From Planococcus salinarum (lineage in GTDB: Bacteria > Bacillota > Bacilli > Bacillales_A > Planococcaceae), in contig NZ_VIFV01000004.1 of the NCBI RefSeq assembly GCF_007004625.1, positions 121,961 to 185,960 of the forward strand: 64,000 nucleotides of DNA, written 5' to 3'. Below are positions 15,837 through 23,697 of this stretch, in pieces; the stretch's first letter is position 1, and every line of letters starts with the position of its first letter. Under the pieces are notes generated by a model. That model was not told the DNA's origin, ran no database searches, and worked only from the letters and a program-made list of their open reading frames with translations. The position numbers and the translations under genes are program-made.

Positions 15837-16964
15837 GTGCGGAAAATATTCTTGTTATTGGTAATTTTAGCCTTGGTGTATTTCGCACGGCCGATTTGGG
15901 AAGAACCGGTCGGTGAATACGTGGACTTGAGTTTTCTGGATACCGTTGACAGCACCATTGAAAACCTGACTGCGGATTCAGATGTAACGATGGCACTGGA
16001 CGGAGCGAAGGAATTCACTTCCCGGATTGCGAGTCAGCTGCAATCACTGGTTCGTACGAATACTGCTGAAATGCCGGAAGCTGTCGAAAAGCCCGAACTG
16101 TCCGATACCGATTCGCTGTTCGCAATCCATAACGTCACGCTGGGCATGTCGAAGGAAGAAGCACAGGCGAAAGTCGGTTTGCCGCTTCGTTTGATGAAAA
16201 ACGAGTATGGAACCGACTGGCACAGTTATCACACCAATTACCAGAATTACGTTTTGCTGTCCTACGATCAAAACGGCGATGTCAACGGCATGTTCACAAA
16301 CCAGAATATCATTTCGTCAACGGATGGCATCACTATGAATTCGAATCAGGAAGAAGTTCGAAATAAGCTGGGTGTGCCATTGAAAAGTCTCCAAAAAGGG
16401 AATATCCAATACATTCTTGATACCCGGGAGGAATATGATCTTTTTAAAGTTGGGAATCTGTATGTGACCGTTTTCTATGATATACACGAAGAAAGTACTG
16501 TGACCGCAGTTCAGGTGATTCATGAAGATCTGGAAAAGGAACGGCCGGAAATATATGCTGCCCCGGATGATGAACTTCGTGAAGGCTATGAATTCCTGCT
16601 GTTCGAACTGACGAATTCTGCGCGGATCCAACGGGAATTGCCCCTCCTGAAATGGGATGAACAAGCGATGCTGACGTCCCGGAAGCATAGTGAGGATATG
16701 GCGGAAAATGATTATTTCAGCCATACCAATAAAGATGGGGAATCGCCATTTGACCGGATGGCTGATGATGACATCAACTTTTTTGTGGCTGGTGAAAACT
16801 TGGCATACGGCCAGTACAGCAGCATTTACGCACACGAAGGTTTGATGAATTCAATGGGCCATCGCGAAAATATTGTCAAACCTGATTTCGGCTATCTCGG
16901 AATCGGGGCAGCGTTCAATGATGAAAATCAGCCATTCTACACAGCCACTTTCTTTAATAGGTAA
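15837..16964 (+). CDS. CAP-domain protein with CAP-associated domain (YlbC-like)
   Basis: 375 residues. An N-terminal hydrophobic anchor or signal (MRKIFLLLVILALVYF), a CAP-associated region (about 105-235, starting VTLGMSKEEAQAKVGLP, with a second similar motif MNSNQEEVRNKLGVP), and a C-terminal CAP/SCP domain (about 248-375) with LTNSAR, HSEDMAENDYFSH, GENLAYG and MGHRENI. B. subtilis YlbC has the same order. Secreted CAP proteins are found on the cell surface or spore; the role is unclear. GTG 15837 is chosen because GAGG lies 8 nt upstream; ATG 15831 is too close to it. Confidence 0.8.
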   Translation: MRKIFLLLVILALVYFARPIWEEPVGEYVDLSFLDTVDSTIENLTADSDVTMALDGAKEFTSRIASQLQSLVRTNTAEMPEAVEKPELSDTDSLFAIHNVTLGMSKEEAQAKVGLPLRLMKNEYGTDWHSYHTNYQNYVLLSYDQNGDVNGMFTNQNIISSTDGITMNSNQEEVRNKLGVPLKSLQKGNIQYILDTREEYDLFKVGNLYVTVFYDIHEESTVTAVQVIHEDLEKERPEIYAAPDDELREGYEFLLFELTNSARIQRELPLLKWDEQAMLTSRKHSEDMAENDYFSHTNKDGESPFDRMADDDINFFVAGENLAYGQYSSIYAHEGLMNSMGHRENIVKPDFGYLGIGAAFNDENQPFYTATFFNR

Positions 16965-16965
16965 T

Positions 16966-17090
16966 AAGAAAAGCGAAAGCGCCCTTTCAGCTCTGACAAG
17001 CGTAAGGCAGACCAGCAGAATGGCGTCCTTGGCCATGGCAGCTGGGTTGACTTACGACTCGAAGAGCTGGGCCGCTGGAGTCTGGACAAT
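16966..17090 (+). repeat. 3'-UTR repeat element, copy A
   Basis: A 125-bp element starting AAGAAAAGCGAAAGCGCCC right after the CAP gene stop and ending GGAGTCTGGACAAT just before that gene's terminator. Nested inverted repeats CAGCTCT/AGAGCTG and CGTAAG/CTTACG would fold the RNA into one long hairpin. Related copies: 35746, 35871, 49944, 60494 and 60618. Confidence 0.8.
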
Positions 17091-17101
17091 AGAAAAGCCA
17101 C

Positions 17102-17126
17102 AAGCCCGGAAAATTCCGGGCTTTTT
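17102..17126 (+). terminator. Intrinsic terminator downstream of the CAP gene
   Basis: AAGCCCGGA / TCCGGGCTT with a 4-nt loop and T run. It follows repeat copy A. Confidence 0.85.
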
Positions 17127-17194
17127 ATTTTAATTTTGTAAAAGTGAAACCGCAGGAAATCAGCCGCGTATGATAGAGGTGCCCAAATACATAG

Positions 17195-17224
17195 AAAAAG
17201 CTGACCCCTGGAAAAGGGGTCAGC
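17195..17224 (-). terminator. Intrinsic terminator of uppP
   Basis: GCTGACCCCT / AGGGGTCAGC stem; minus strand continues TTTTTC. Confidence 0.85.
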
Positions 17225-17244
17225 AACAGCCATCCTATATTTTA

Positions 17245-18075
17245 TTAACCGAGCAGGAACCACGCAAGAACAACAAGGGGCCCGACGATGAAACAATAAA
17301 TCGCAAAGTATTTCAGCTGCCCTTTTGCCATTATGTTCATGAACCATTTTAGGGAGAAATAAGAGGCGACTAGCGAACCGGCAAAAGCCATAATATACGG
17401 CACGGCCAAGGTGGCAAGATTATCATCGTTCATGATGTCGGAAATGCTGAGGACAGCACCGCCCAGACTGATCGGGATGAACAGCAGGAACGAAAAGCGC
17501 AACGCCGTTTCCTGATTGATGCCCCGTGCTATTGCTGCAACGATGGTGGCGCCGCTGCGGCTGATCCCCGGAATCAAGGCCACTGATTGGGCTACGCCGA
17601 TGATGACGGCATCTTTCATTGTCAAACTGCCGTCTTTGCGCTTTCCATGGATATCTCGGATCAGCCAGAGAGCAACCCCGGTAATGACCAATGTGATGCC
17701 GACGGTCAGAACCGTAGAGAGGTGATCATCGATGTTGTCCTGGAAAAGCACGCCGATAATGGCGGCAGGAATTGTCGCTACCACCAGGTAGACGATGAAC
17801 ATGAAATCGCGTGTGGTTTCTTCATCTTTTACTTTAAAAAATCTAAGGCCGTTAACAATCAGGCGCTGGATATCTTCCCGGTAAATGATCAGCACCGCAA
17901 TCAGCGAAGCGGTGTTGACAAGCAGTGCAAAAGTGGAGACACTGCCTTCGATTTCAACATCAAGAAAATATTGGGCGATCAGCAAATGGCCGCTTGAGGA
18001 AATCGGGATCGGTTCTGTCAGGCCCTGAAACAGGCCGAGCAGCAAAAACTTTATCGTAAGCCATAATTGTTCCAT
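17245..18075 (-). CDS. uppP: Undecaprenyl-diphosphatase UppP (BacA family)
   Basis: 276 residues, the usual UppP length, with about eight transmembrane helices. Family motifs are present: [15 protein letters not shown] (about 17-31) and [12 protein letters not shown] (about 162-173), holding the catalytic Glu/Ser/Arg residues. It dephosphorylates undecaprenyl diphosphate released by wall synthesis on the outer face, giving the lipid carrier back and conferring bacitracin tolerance. The ATG at 18075 has GAAGGAG 8 nt before it; the longer frame upstream overlaps the divergent gene and is not used. Confidence 0.92.
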   Translation of the reverse strand: MEQLWLTIKFLLLGLFQGLTEPIPISSSGHLLIAQYFLDVEIEGSVSTFALLVNTASLIAVLIIYREDIQRLIVNGLRFFKVKDEETTRDFMFIVYLVVATIPAAIIGVLFQDNIDDHLSTVLTVGITLVITGVALWLIRDIHGKRKDGSLTMKDAVIIGVAQSVALIPGISRSGATIVAAIARGINQETALRFSFLLFIPISLGGAVLSISDIMNDDNLATLAVPYIMAFAGSLVASYFSLKWFMNIMAKGQLKYFAIYCFIVGPLVVLAWFLLG

Positions 18076-18217
18076 TGAAATAACTCCTTCTTCGTGTATA
18101 TGTAGAGGCATGTTTACAGAGGCAAAAGAAACAGGTAAGTTCGCTTTCACAAAGAATAATAATAACATAATTTCATGGTAAACTGGGTATACCAATAAAA
18201 TAAAAGGAGGGAAACTT

Positions 18218-19297
18218 TTGACAAACAAACTTTGGTTCCAGGCGGGAGTCGGAATTATCCTGGCTTTAGTCATTATTCGCTTATTTATAGAAGTCCAAGG
18301 GATATTCGACCCTTTGTTCATTATTGCAGGGACAATTTTTGTGCCATTGCTTCTTGGAGGAGTACTGTTCTATCTGACACGGCCGATTCTGTATTTTCTT
18401 GAAAAGCGAGGCCTTCCCAAATGGGCTTCGATCATCAGCATCATCTTAACGATTGTATTGCTGTTCTGGATTTTCTATGCGCTGATCGGACCGATTGTGA
18501 CAGGTGAGGTCAATTCACTCGTGGATAACGCTCCGGAAATTGTTAATGATGTGGAGGAATACGCCCAGTATCTGCTGGATCAGCGGAGCAGGCTGCCCGA
18601 CAGTATCCAGGAACAGATCAATGAAATGACCAGCAGTATCGGTGATTGGGCCGGCAATATCGGCTCCGTATTGATGTCATTCATCACCGGGTTGATTTCG
18701 GGGATCGTGTCGCTCATCCTTGTGCCTTTTTTCCTGATTTACCTGTTGATCGATCACAAGAAATTTGTGCCGTTCGTCTCCGGTTTCTTTGCTGGAGAAC
18801 GGAAATCATGGATCATCAAAACGTTGCAGGATGTTGACAGAACATTGAGAGCATATATCCAGGGGCAATTATTCGTCAGCTTCCTGGTGGGGCTCATGTT
18901 GCTGATCGGCTATCTGATCATAGGCCTGGAATATGCTATCCTATTGGCGCTGATCGGCATGGTGACGAATGTCATCCCGTTCCTCGGTCCGTATATCGCA
19001 GTTATTCCGGCATTCATCATCGCTTTGGTGACTGATCCGGTCAACGCAATCTGGGTATTGGTCATCATGCTTGTCGCTCAACAGATCGAAGGAAACCTGA
19101 TTACGCCGAACGTCATGGGCAGTGCGCTTGACGTTCACCCGCTTACAGTCATCACTTTGATACTGGCAGCCGGTAATATAGCCGGCCTTTGGGGAATCAT
19201 CCTGGCAATCCCTGTTTATGCCGTACTGAAATCGGTCGCGAAAAATATTTATGCAAGACGCCAGGAAATAGGGAAGACAGCTACAAGAGATGTTTAA
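18218..19297 (+). CDS. AI-2E family transporter (UPF0118)
   Basis: 359 residues with an initial helix pair, a polar cytoplasmic or extracellular loop (about 100-155), then five or six further helices. The AI-2E family motif region [30 protein letters not shown] (about 225-255) and the [11 protein letters not shown] motif (about 290-300) are present. Members have been linked to AI-2 export or to Na+/H+ antiport, so the substrate is open. It starts with TTG, supported by AAAGGAGGG 7 nt upstream. Confidence 0.8.
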   Translation: MTNKLWFQAGVGIILALVIIRLFIEVQGIFDPLFIIAGTIFVPLLLGGVLFYLTRPILYFLEKRGLPKWASIISIILTIVLLFWIFYALIGPIVTGEVNSLVDNAPEIVNDVEEYAQYLLDQRSRLPDSIQEQINEMTSSIGDWAGNIGSVLMSFITGLISGIVSLILVPFFLIYLLIDHKKFVPFVSGFFAGERKSWIIKTLQDVDRTLRAYIQGQLFVSFLVGLMLLIGYLIIGLEYAILLALIGMVTNVIPFLGPYIAVIPAFIIALVTDPVNAIWVLVIMLVAQQIEGNLITPNVMGSALDVHPLTVITLILAAGNIAGLWGIILAIPVYAVLKSVAKNIYARRQEIGKTATRDV

Positions 19298-19300
19298 TGC

Positions 19301-19336
19301 AAACCCCCATGAATCCAATTCATGGGGGTTTATTTT
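19301..19336 (+). terminator. Intrinsic terminator of the AI-2E family gene
   Basis: 14-bp stem AAACCCCCATGAAT / ATTCATGGGGGTTT with ATTTTATT after it. Confidence 0.85.
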
Positions 19337-19351
19337 ATTGGAAGTAAATCC

Positions 19352-19408
19352 TTGACGGAAAATAGTCTACCCCCTAAACTGTTAATAGTTAAGGGGGTAG
19401 ACTATTTT
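19352..19408 (+). promoter_or_regulatory. marR-mmpL promoter with a 17-bp perfect inverted repeat
   Basis: TTGACG (19352-19357), 17 bp, TAAACT (19375-19380). Arms of 17 bp at 19359-19375 and 19392-19408 (AAAATAGTCTACCCCCT and its exact complement) flank the start site. Each arm contains a TAGnCTA core. The left arm lies in the promoter spacer and the right covers the ribosome binding site and start codon, a layout expected for autorepression by the MarR protein. Confidence 0.7.
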
Positions 19409-19850
19409 GGATCAACGAATAAAAGAAGCGGTGGATCTCTTCACAGAAGTGATGGTCTACGGCACAGAAAAAGTCATCAAGTCGGTTGACCATCCGCTGT
19501 GGAAGGAGTATTCGCCGGAACAGCTGCAGATGCTGAAGCTGATCAGCAAAGAAGGGCAAGTGACTTCAAGCCGTTTGGCAGTCCTGCAAGCTGTACATAA
19601 ATCCGCAATTTCAAGCCGAATAAAAAAGCTGCTGCAAAAAGAATTGATCCGCATTGCCGAAACAGAAGATAAGCGGATCAAAATGCTGGAAATTACAGAG
19701 GCCGGCAGCGAAGTTCTGGAGCAATCCGACCGGGCGTTGACGGAATACATCGAAAAGCTGATGTCGGAACAGATTGAAGATAAAGAAATAGATGAGTTTC
19801 TGGTGCTGTTCCGAAAGCTGAAAGAAATTTTGAAAATGGATGGAGTGTAG
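19407..19850 (+). CDS. MarR-family transcriptional regulator
   Basis: 147 residues, winged helix. The recognition region is VTSSRLAVLQAVHKSAISSRIKKLLQKELI (about 50-80) and the wing is ETEDKRIKMLEITEAG. TTG start with AAGGGGG upstream. The stop is 3 nt before the MMPL gene, so the two form an operon. The regulator most likely represses itself and the exporter through the palindrome over the promoter and is released by a compound the exporter handles. Confidence 0.85.
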   Translation: MDQRIKEAVDLFTEVMVYGTEKVIKSVDHPLWKEYSPEQLQMLKLISKEGQVTSSRLAVLQAVHKSAISSRIKKLLQKELIRIAETEDKRIKMLEITEAGSEVLEQSDRALTEYIEKLMSEQIEDKEIDEFLVLFRKLKEILKMDGV

Positions 19851-19853
19851 ATT

Positions 19854-22484
19854 GTGAAAACAGTATTAAAATTTAAATGGCCGATCATGATTGGTTTACT
19901 TATATTAACGGCAGTCCTTTTCTTTCTGGCGCCGAATTTGACGGAGCAGGCGGAAGAGGCGGGGTCCTTCCAGCTTTCGGATGAAGCTTCATCGCAGTTG
20001 GCCAATTCGATTTTGGAGGATGCGGATGCAGCCTCTCAAACAATTTCCCTGGTCTTCCAATTGGATCAGCAACTTGACGCTGGAATGCGGGAAAGGCTGG
20101 AACAAGTGACGGCCGAACTGGAGGCGATCGGCAGTCCGGTAGCGTCAGTGACCAACCCGCTGGAAAATGATGAACTGGAGGAACAATTGGTTTCCGAAGA
20201 CGGGCAGACCGTCCTGATGCCGATCACCGTTGAAGGAACGGACGAGGAAATCAACGCGGCAGCTGACGAGATCCGGGAGACTGCTGCTTTGGAAGGTGCA
20301 ACGGCGTATCTTACCGGCCAGGCAATCATCAACAATGATGTAAACGTGAGTGCCCAGGAAGGCTTGAAAAAGACGGAGATCATCACCGTTATCCTGATTT
20401 TTGGTTTGTTGCTGGCGGTCTTCCGTTCAATTGTGACTCCGCTTGTGCCGCTTATTGCGGTCGGGATTTCCTATTTGCTTAGCCAATCGCTGGTGGCGTT
20501 TTTCATCGACTGGTTCGGCTTTCCGGTTTCAAACTATACCCAGATTTTCCTGGTGGCGATTCTTTTCGGTATCGGGACGGATTATGCGATTTTGCTGCTG
20601 AGCCGCTATAAAGAAGAGTTATCTTCCGGCCGCGCAGTGGAAGAAGCGATTCTCAACACTTACAGAACCGCGGGGAAAACGCTGTTTATCAGTGGCCTGT
20701 CCGGATTTATCGCATTCCTGGCAATCGGTTTTGCCGATTTTCCGATTTTTAAATCAGCGGTAGCAGTGGCTGTCGGGATTTTCGTGTTGCTCATCGTGCT
20801 CTTTACGATTGTGCCATTTTTCATGGCGGTCCTGAAAGAAAAATTATTCTGGCCGAGCAAAAAATCCGCTTCCCATTCAGACAGCAGGATCTGGATCTGG
20901 ATCAGCAAATTATCGGTCAACCGCCCGTTGCTGTCGATGGTATTGGTAGCACTTATTACGGTACCGCTCGTTTTCTCCTATGACAACGACCTTTCCTTCA
21001 ACACGGTGGATGAAATCGGTTCGGAATACGAATCGGTAAAAGGGTTGGAAGCAATTGAAGACGCGTTCGGAAAAGGCAATTCATTGCCGGTGCAGATTGT
21101 CGTGAAATCGGACGAAGAGTTGGACGGCGAAGAAACAATTCCATATTTCGATTCGCTGAGCCAGGATATCCTGAAGGTGGAAGGCGTGGATACGGTACGT
21201 GCCATCACCCGCCCGACAGGAACGGCTATTGAGGATTTCTATGTCGACAACCAGTTGGGCATGATTGCTGATGGGCTGGAAGAAGCCCGTACAGGACTCG
21301 GAGAAGTTGGATCCGGACTTGATGAAATCGAGGGCAACCTGTCGGCAATCAGTCAACAGTCCGGCGATTCGGGCGGCATCGGAGAAGCTGCTGAAGGATT
21401 GGCGCAATTAAATCAGCAGTTGGACCAGGTTACGCAGGGTCTGCAGCAAACAGGCAATATCCCGCAGACGGTCGGCGCCCTCGGGCAGATCAGCGGCGGA
21501 TTGACTGAGATTCAGGAGGGGCTGCAAGCTGGAGCCGGACAAGGTTCTGAACTCGGAACAAACTTGGCGCAATTGGCTTCGGGGGTCGGCGCTTCAAATG
21601 ATGGAATCGCTGAAATAGCGGATGGCCTTGAAGACGCTGCAGCGACTCTGCAGGCAATCAGCGAAAGTGAAACGGTTCGGGAAACAGGAATCTACCTTCC
21701 TGAAGATGCACTTGAAGACGGGGAACTTGCGCCGCTGCTTGATCAATACACGTTTGCGGACGGCACCGGCATGCTGATGGAAGTGGTGCTGGCTGTTGAC
21801 CCGTATTCACCTGAAGCGATTGATGTAGTGACTGAGATCAAAGAGACAGTTGCCCAAAGCGTCAACGATACGCCGCTTGAAGGCGCGGAAATTGCCTACG
21901 GCGGTATTTCCAGCATCAACAGCGATCTTGCGGATATCTCATCCAGCGATTTCACGCGGACGGTAATCATCATGCTCACGAGTTTGTTCGTTGTGCTGGC
22001 ATTCCTGCTGCGTTCTTTGATCATGCCGCTTTACATGATCGGTTCGTTGCTGCTGACATATATCGCGTCCATTTCCATTACGGAATTGATTTTTGTCAAT
22101 ATGCTCGGATATGACGGCATTACATGGGCTGTGCCATTCTTCGGTTTCGTTATGCTGGTGGCGCTCGGTGTCGATTATTCGATCTTCCTGCTGGACCGTT
22201 TCCAGGAAGAAGCCGTGAGCGGCATCGATATCCGGCAGGCGATGCGGACTTCGATGGCGAAGATGGGAACAGTCATCATCACGGCAGCCATCATATTGGC
22301 GGGTACGTTCGGTGCGATGCTTCCTTCCGGCGTTCTCAGCCTGATGCAGATCGCCTCGATCGTCATCACCGGCTTGCTGCTGTATGGATTGATTGTCCTG
22401 CCGCTTCTTGTGCCGGCCGTGACCGTGTCGTTCGGCAATGGCGCATGGTGGCCGTTTGGCAACCGCAACAGCAAGATTAAATAA
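19854..22484 (+). CDS. MMPL/RND family exporter (YdfJ-like)
   Basis: 876 residues with the two-fold MMPL layout: one helix, an extracytoplasmic domain, five or six helices, then the same again. The conserved proton-relay segments occur in both halves, GTDYAILLLSRYKEEL (about 243-258) and GVDYSIFLLDRFQEEA (about 775-790). Between residues about 470 and 600 lies a low-complexity helical stretch with repeated GLxEI/GLxQL units, as in YhgE/MMPL proteins. It likely exports lipids or hydrophobic drugs. GTG start with GGAG 8 nt upstream, coupled to marR. Confidence 0.85.
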   Translation: MKTVLKFKWPIMIGLLILTAVLFFLAPNLTEQAEEAGSFQLSDEASSQLANSILEDADAASQTISLVFQLDQQLDAGMRERLEQVTAELEAIGSPVASVTNPLENDELEEQLVSEDGQTVLMPITVEGTDEEINAAADEIRETAALEGATAYLTGQAIINNDVNVSAQEGLKKTEIITVILIFGLLLAVFRSIVTPLVPLIAVGISYLLSQSLVAFFIDWFGFPVSNYTQIFLVAILFGIGTDYAILLLSRYKEELSSGRAVEEAILNTYRTAGKTLFISGLSGFIAFLAIGFADFPIFKSAVAVAVGIFVLLIVLFTIVPFFMAVLKEKLFWPSKKSASHSDSRIWIWISKLSVNRPLLSMVLVALITVPLVFSYDNDLSFNTVDEIGSEYESVKGLEAIEDAFGKGNSLPVQIVVKSDEELDGEETIPYFDSLSQDILKVEGVDTVRAITRPTGTAIEDFYVDNQLGMIADGLEEARTGLGEVGSGLDEIEGNLSAISQQSGDSGGIGEAAEGLAQLNQQLDQVTQGLQQTGNIPQTVGALGQISGGLTEIQEGLQAGAGQGSELGTNLAQLASGVGASNDGIAEIADGLEDAAATLQAISESETVRETGIYLPEDALEDGELAPLLDQYTFADGTGMLMEVVLAVDPYSPEAIDVVTEIKETVAQSVNDTPLEGAEIAYGGISSINSDLADISSSDFTRTVIIMLTSLFVVLAFLLRSLIMPLYMIGSLLLTYIASISITELIFVNMLGYDGITWAVPFFGFVMLVALGVDYSIFLLDRFQEEAVSGIDIRQAMRTSMAKMGTVIITAAIILAGTFGAMLPSGVLSLMQIASIVITGLLLYGLIVLPLLVPAVTVSFGNGAWWPFGNRNSKIK

Positions 22485-22496
22485 AGTCATTTCAGT

Positions 22497-22545
22497 AAGC
22501 TGCAGGCAGCCCCGTTATGCGGGGTGGACCTGCAGCTTCTTTATA
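22497..22545 (+). terminator. Terminator of the marR-mmpL operon
   Basis: AAGCTGCAGG / CCTGCAGCTT outer stem with an inner CCCC/GGGG stem, followed by CTTTA. Confidence 0.75.
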
Positions 22546-22636
22546 TGGAAAGGCCTCCTTTTCAGATTTTAATGAAATTCGGGATGACATGTTATAATAG
22601 GCGGAGAATGAAAAAAGGAAACGGGGTTTATGCATT

Positions 22637-23089
22637 ATGCTTACATTTGAGCAGAAACTGGAGATTATTGAGTCATTTCCGGAACTGACACGCAAAGACG
22701 TGTCGATGAAACGTGTCAATTTCCATTACGAAGAGAGCTTGTACGACAAAAAGATAGTGGTGTACCATTTGCATCCGACCGGCAACGGTTTTGTCTATGT
22801 CGGCAACCTGCCGCATTACGAAGCGGACAAAAAAGGCTTCGTCAACATCCGGGATTTCTCAGAAAAGGAATTGCGCAGCGTCCTTGCGGATTCACTGGAT
22901 TATCTGTCACTGGAACCGGAACCACCATACGACAAAACATGGACAAACCGCGAAGGCGAGAAAGTGGATCTGGTGTATGATGAGCCCTTCTGGAACGTCT
23001 ACGCCGGCAAGAACCTGGAAGAAACCTTTGGAACGTTCAGTGATGCCGAAGATTATTTGATGGACCAGGGATTTAAAGAGCCGAAATAA
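22637..23089 (+). CDS. Conserved hypothetical protein, 150 aa
   Basis: 150 residues, soluble, acidic, no signal or membrane segment and no recognised domain. Notable are YHLHPTGNGFVYVGNLPHY and a C-terminal WNVYAGKNLEETFGTF segment. The ribosome binding site is weak (GGGG about 10 nt before the second ATG). Its TAA shares one base with the ATG of the following acetyltransferase gene (TAATG), so the two are translationally coupled. Confidence 0.65.
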   Translation: MLTFEQKLEIIESFPELTRKDVSMKRVNFHYEESLYDKKIVVYHLHPTGNGFVYVGNLPHYEADKKGFVNIRDFSEKELRSVLADSLDYLSLEPEPPYDKTWTNREGEKVDLVYDEPFWNVYAGKNLEETFGTFSDAEDYLMDQGFKEPK

Positions 23090-23541
23090 TGGAAATCCGA
23101 TTATGGAAAAAAGATGAGGAACTGCCGATGGATTTGCTGTTGGCAGCCGATCCTTCTGAAGAACTTGTGGGGAAATATTGCAGTGGCGGCTATGTCTATG
23201 GAGCGATTGTCGAGGGCGAACTCATAGGGGTATATGTTTTATTGCCGTTATCGGCCACAGTGGCGGAAATTAAAAACATCGCAGTCGCAGAAACAGTAAG
23301 AGGGAAAGGCTACGGCAAGAAGCTGCTTCTTCATGCTTTGTCTGAGGCTGACCGGCTGGAATTCACCAGAGTCGAAATAGGCACCGGCAATTCGAGCGTC
23401 AATCAGCTGCTGTTGTATCAAAAATGCGGCTTCCGCATCGATTCGGTCGATCACGATTTCTTCACGCGGAATTATTCCGAGCCGATTGTTGAAAACGGCA
23501 TTCAGTGCCGTGACATGATCCGGTTGGTTTATACTTTTTAA
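23089..23541 (+). CDS. GNAT family N-acetyltransferase
   Basis: 150 residues. Motif A VAETVRGKGYGKKLLLHAL (about 66-84) is a typical acetyl-CoA binding loop (RGKGYG), and motif B continues with NQLLLYQKCGF. Substrate unknown. Overlaps the previous gene by one base and is followed by a terminator. Confidence 0.85.
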   Translation: MEIRLWKKDEELPMDLLLAADPSEELVGKYCSGGYVYGAIVEGELIGVYVLLPLSATVAEIKNIAVAETVRGKGYGKKLLLHALSEADRLEFTRVEIGTGNSSVNQLLLYQKCGFRIDSVDHDFFTRNYSEPIVENGIQCRDMIRLVYTF

Positions 23542-23570
23542 AAAACTCTTCCTTTGGGGAGAGTTTTTTT
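23541..23570 (+). terminator. Terminator of the 22637-23541 pair
   Basis: AAACTCTTCC / GGGAGAGTTT with a T run. Confidence 0.75.
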
Positions 23571-23697
23571 GCGTTATTAGGGGAAATTACTGATAAACTT
23601 CGAAAAACCGCTGATAAACTGAAATTTCCATAGGATTCATATCAGAATGAGGAAAAATCACTGGAATTTCGGTATGCTTGAGGCAGGGAGTGATGAC

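Noticed and set aside
17245..18321. 358-codon version of uppP starting at 18321
   Set aside because: The extra N-terminus overlaps the divergent AI-2E family gene and lacks UppP homology; GAAGGAG in front of 18075 fixes the start.
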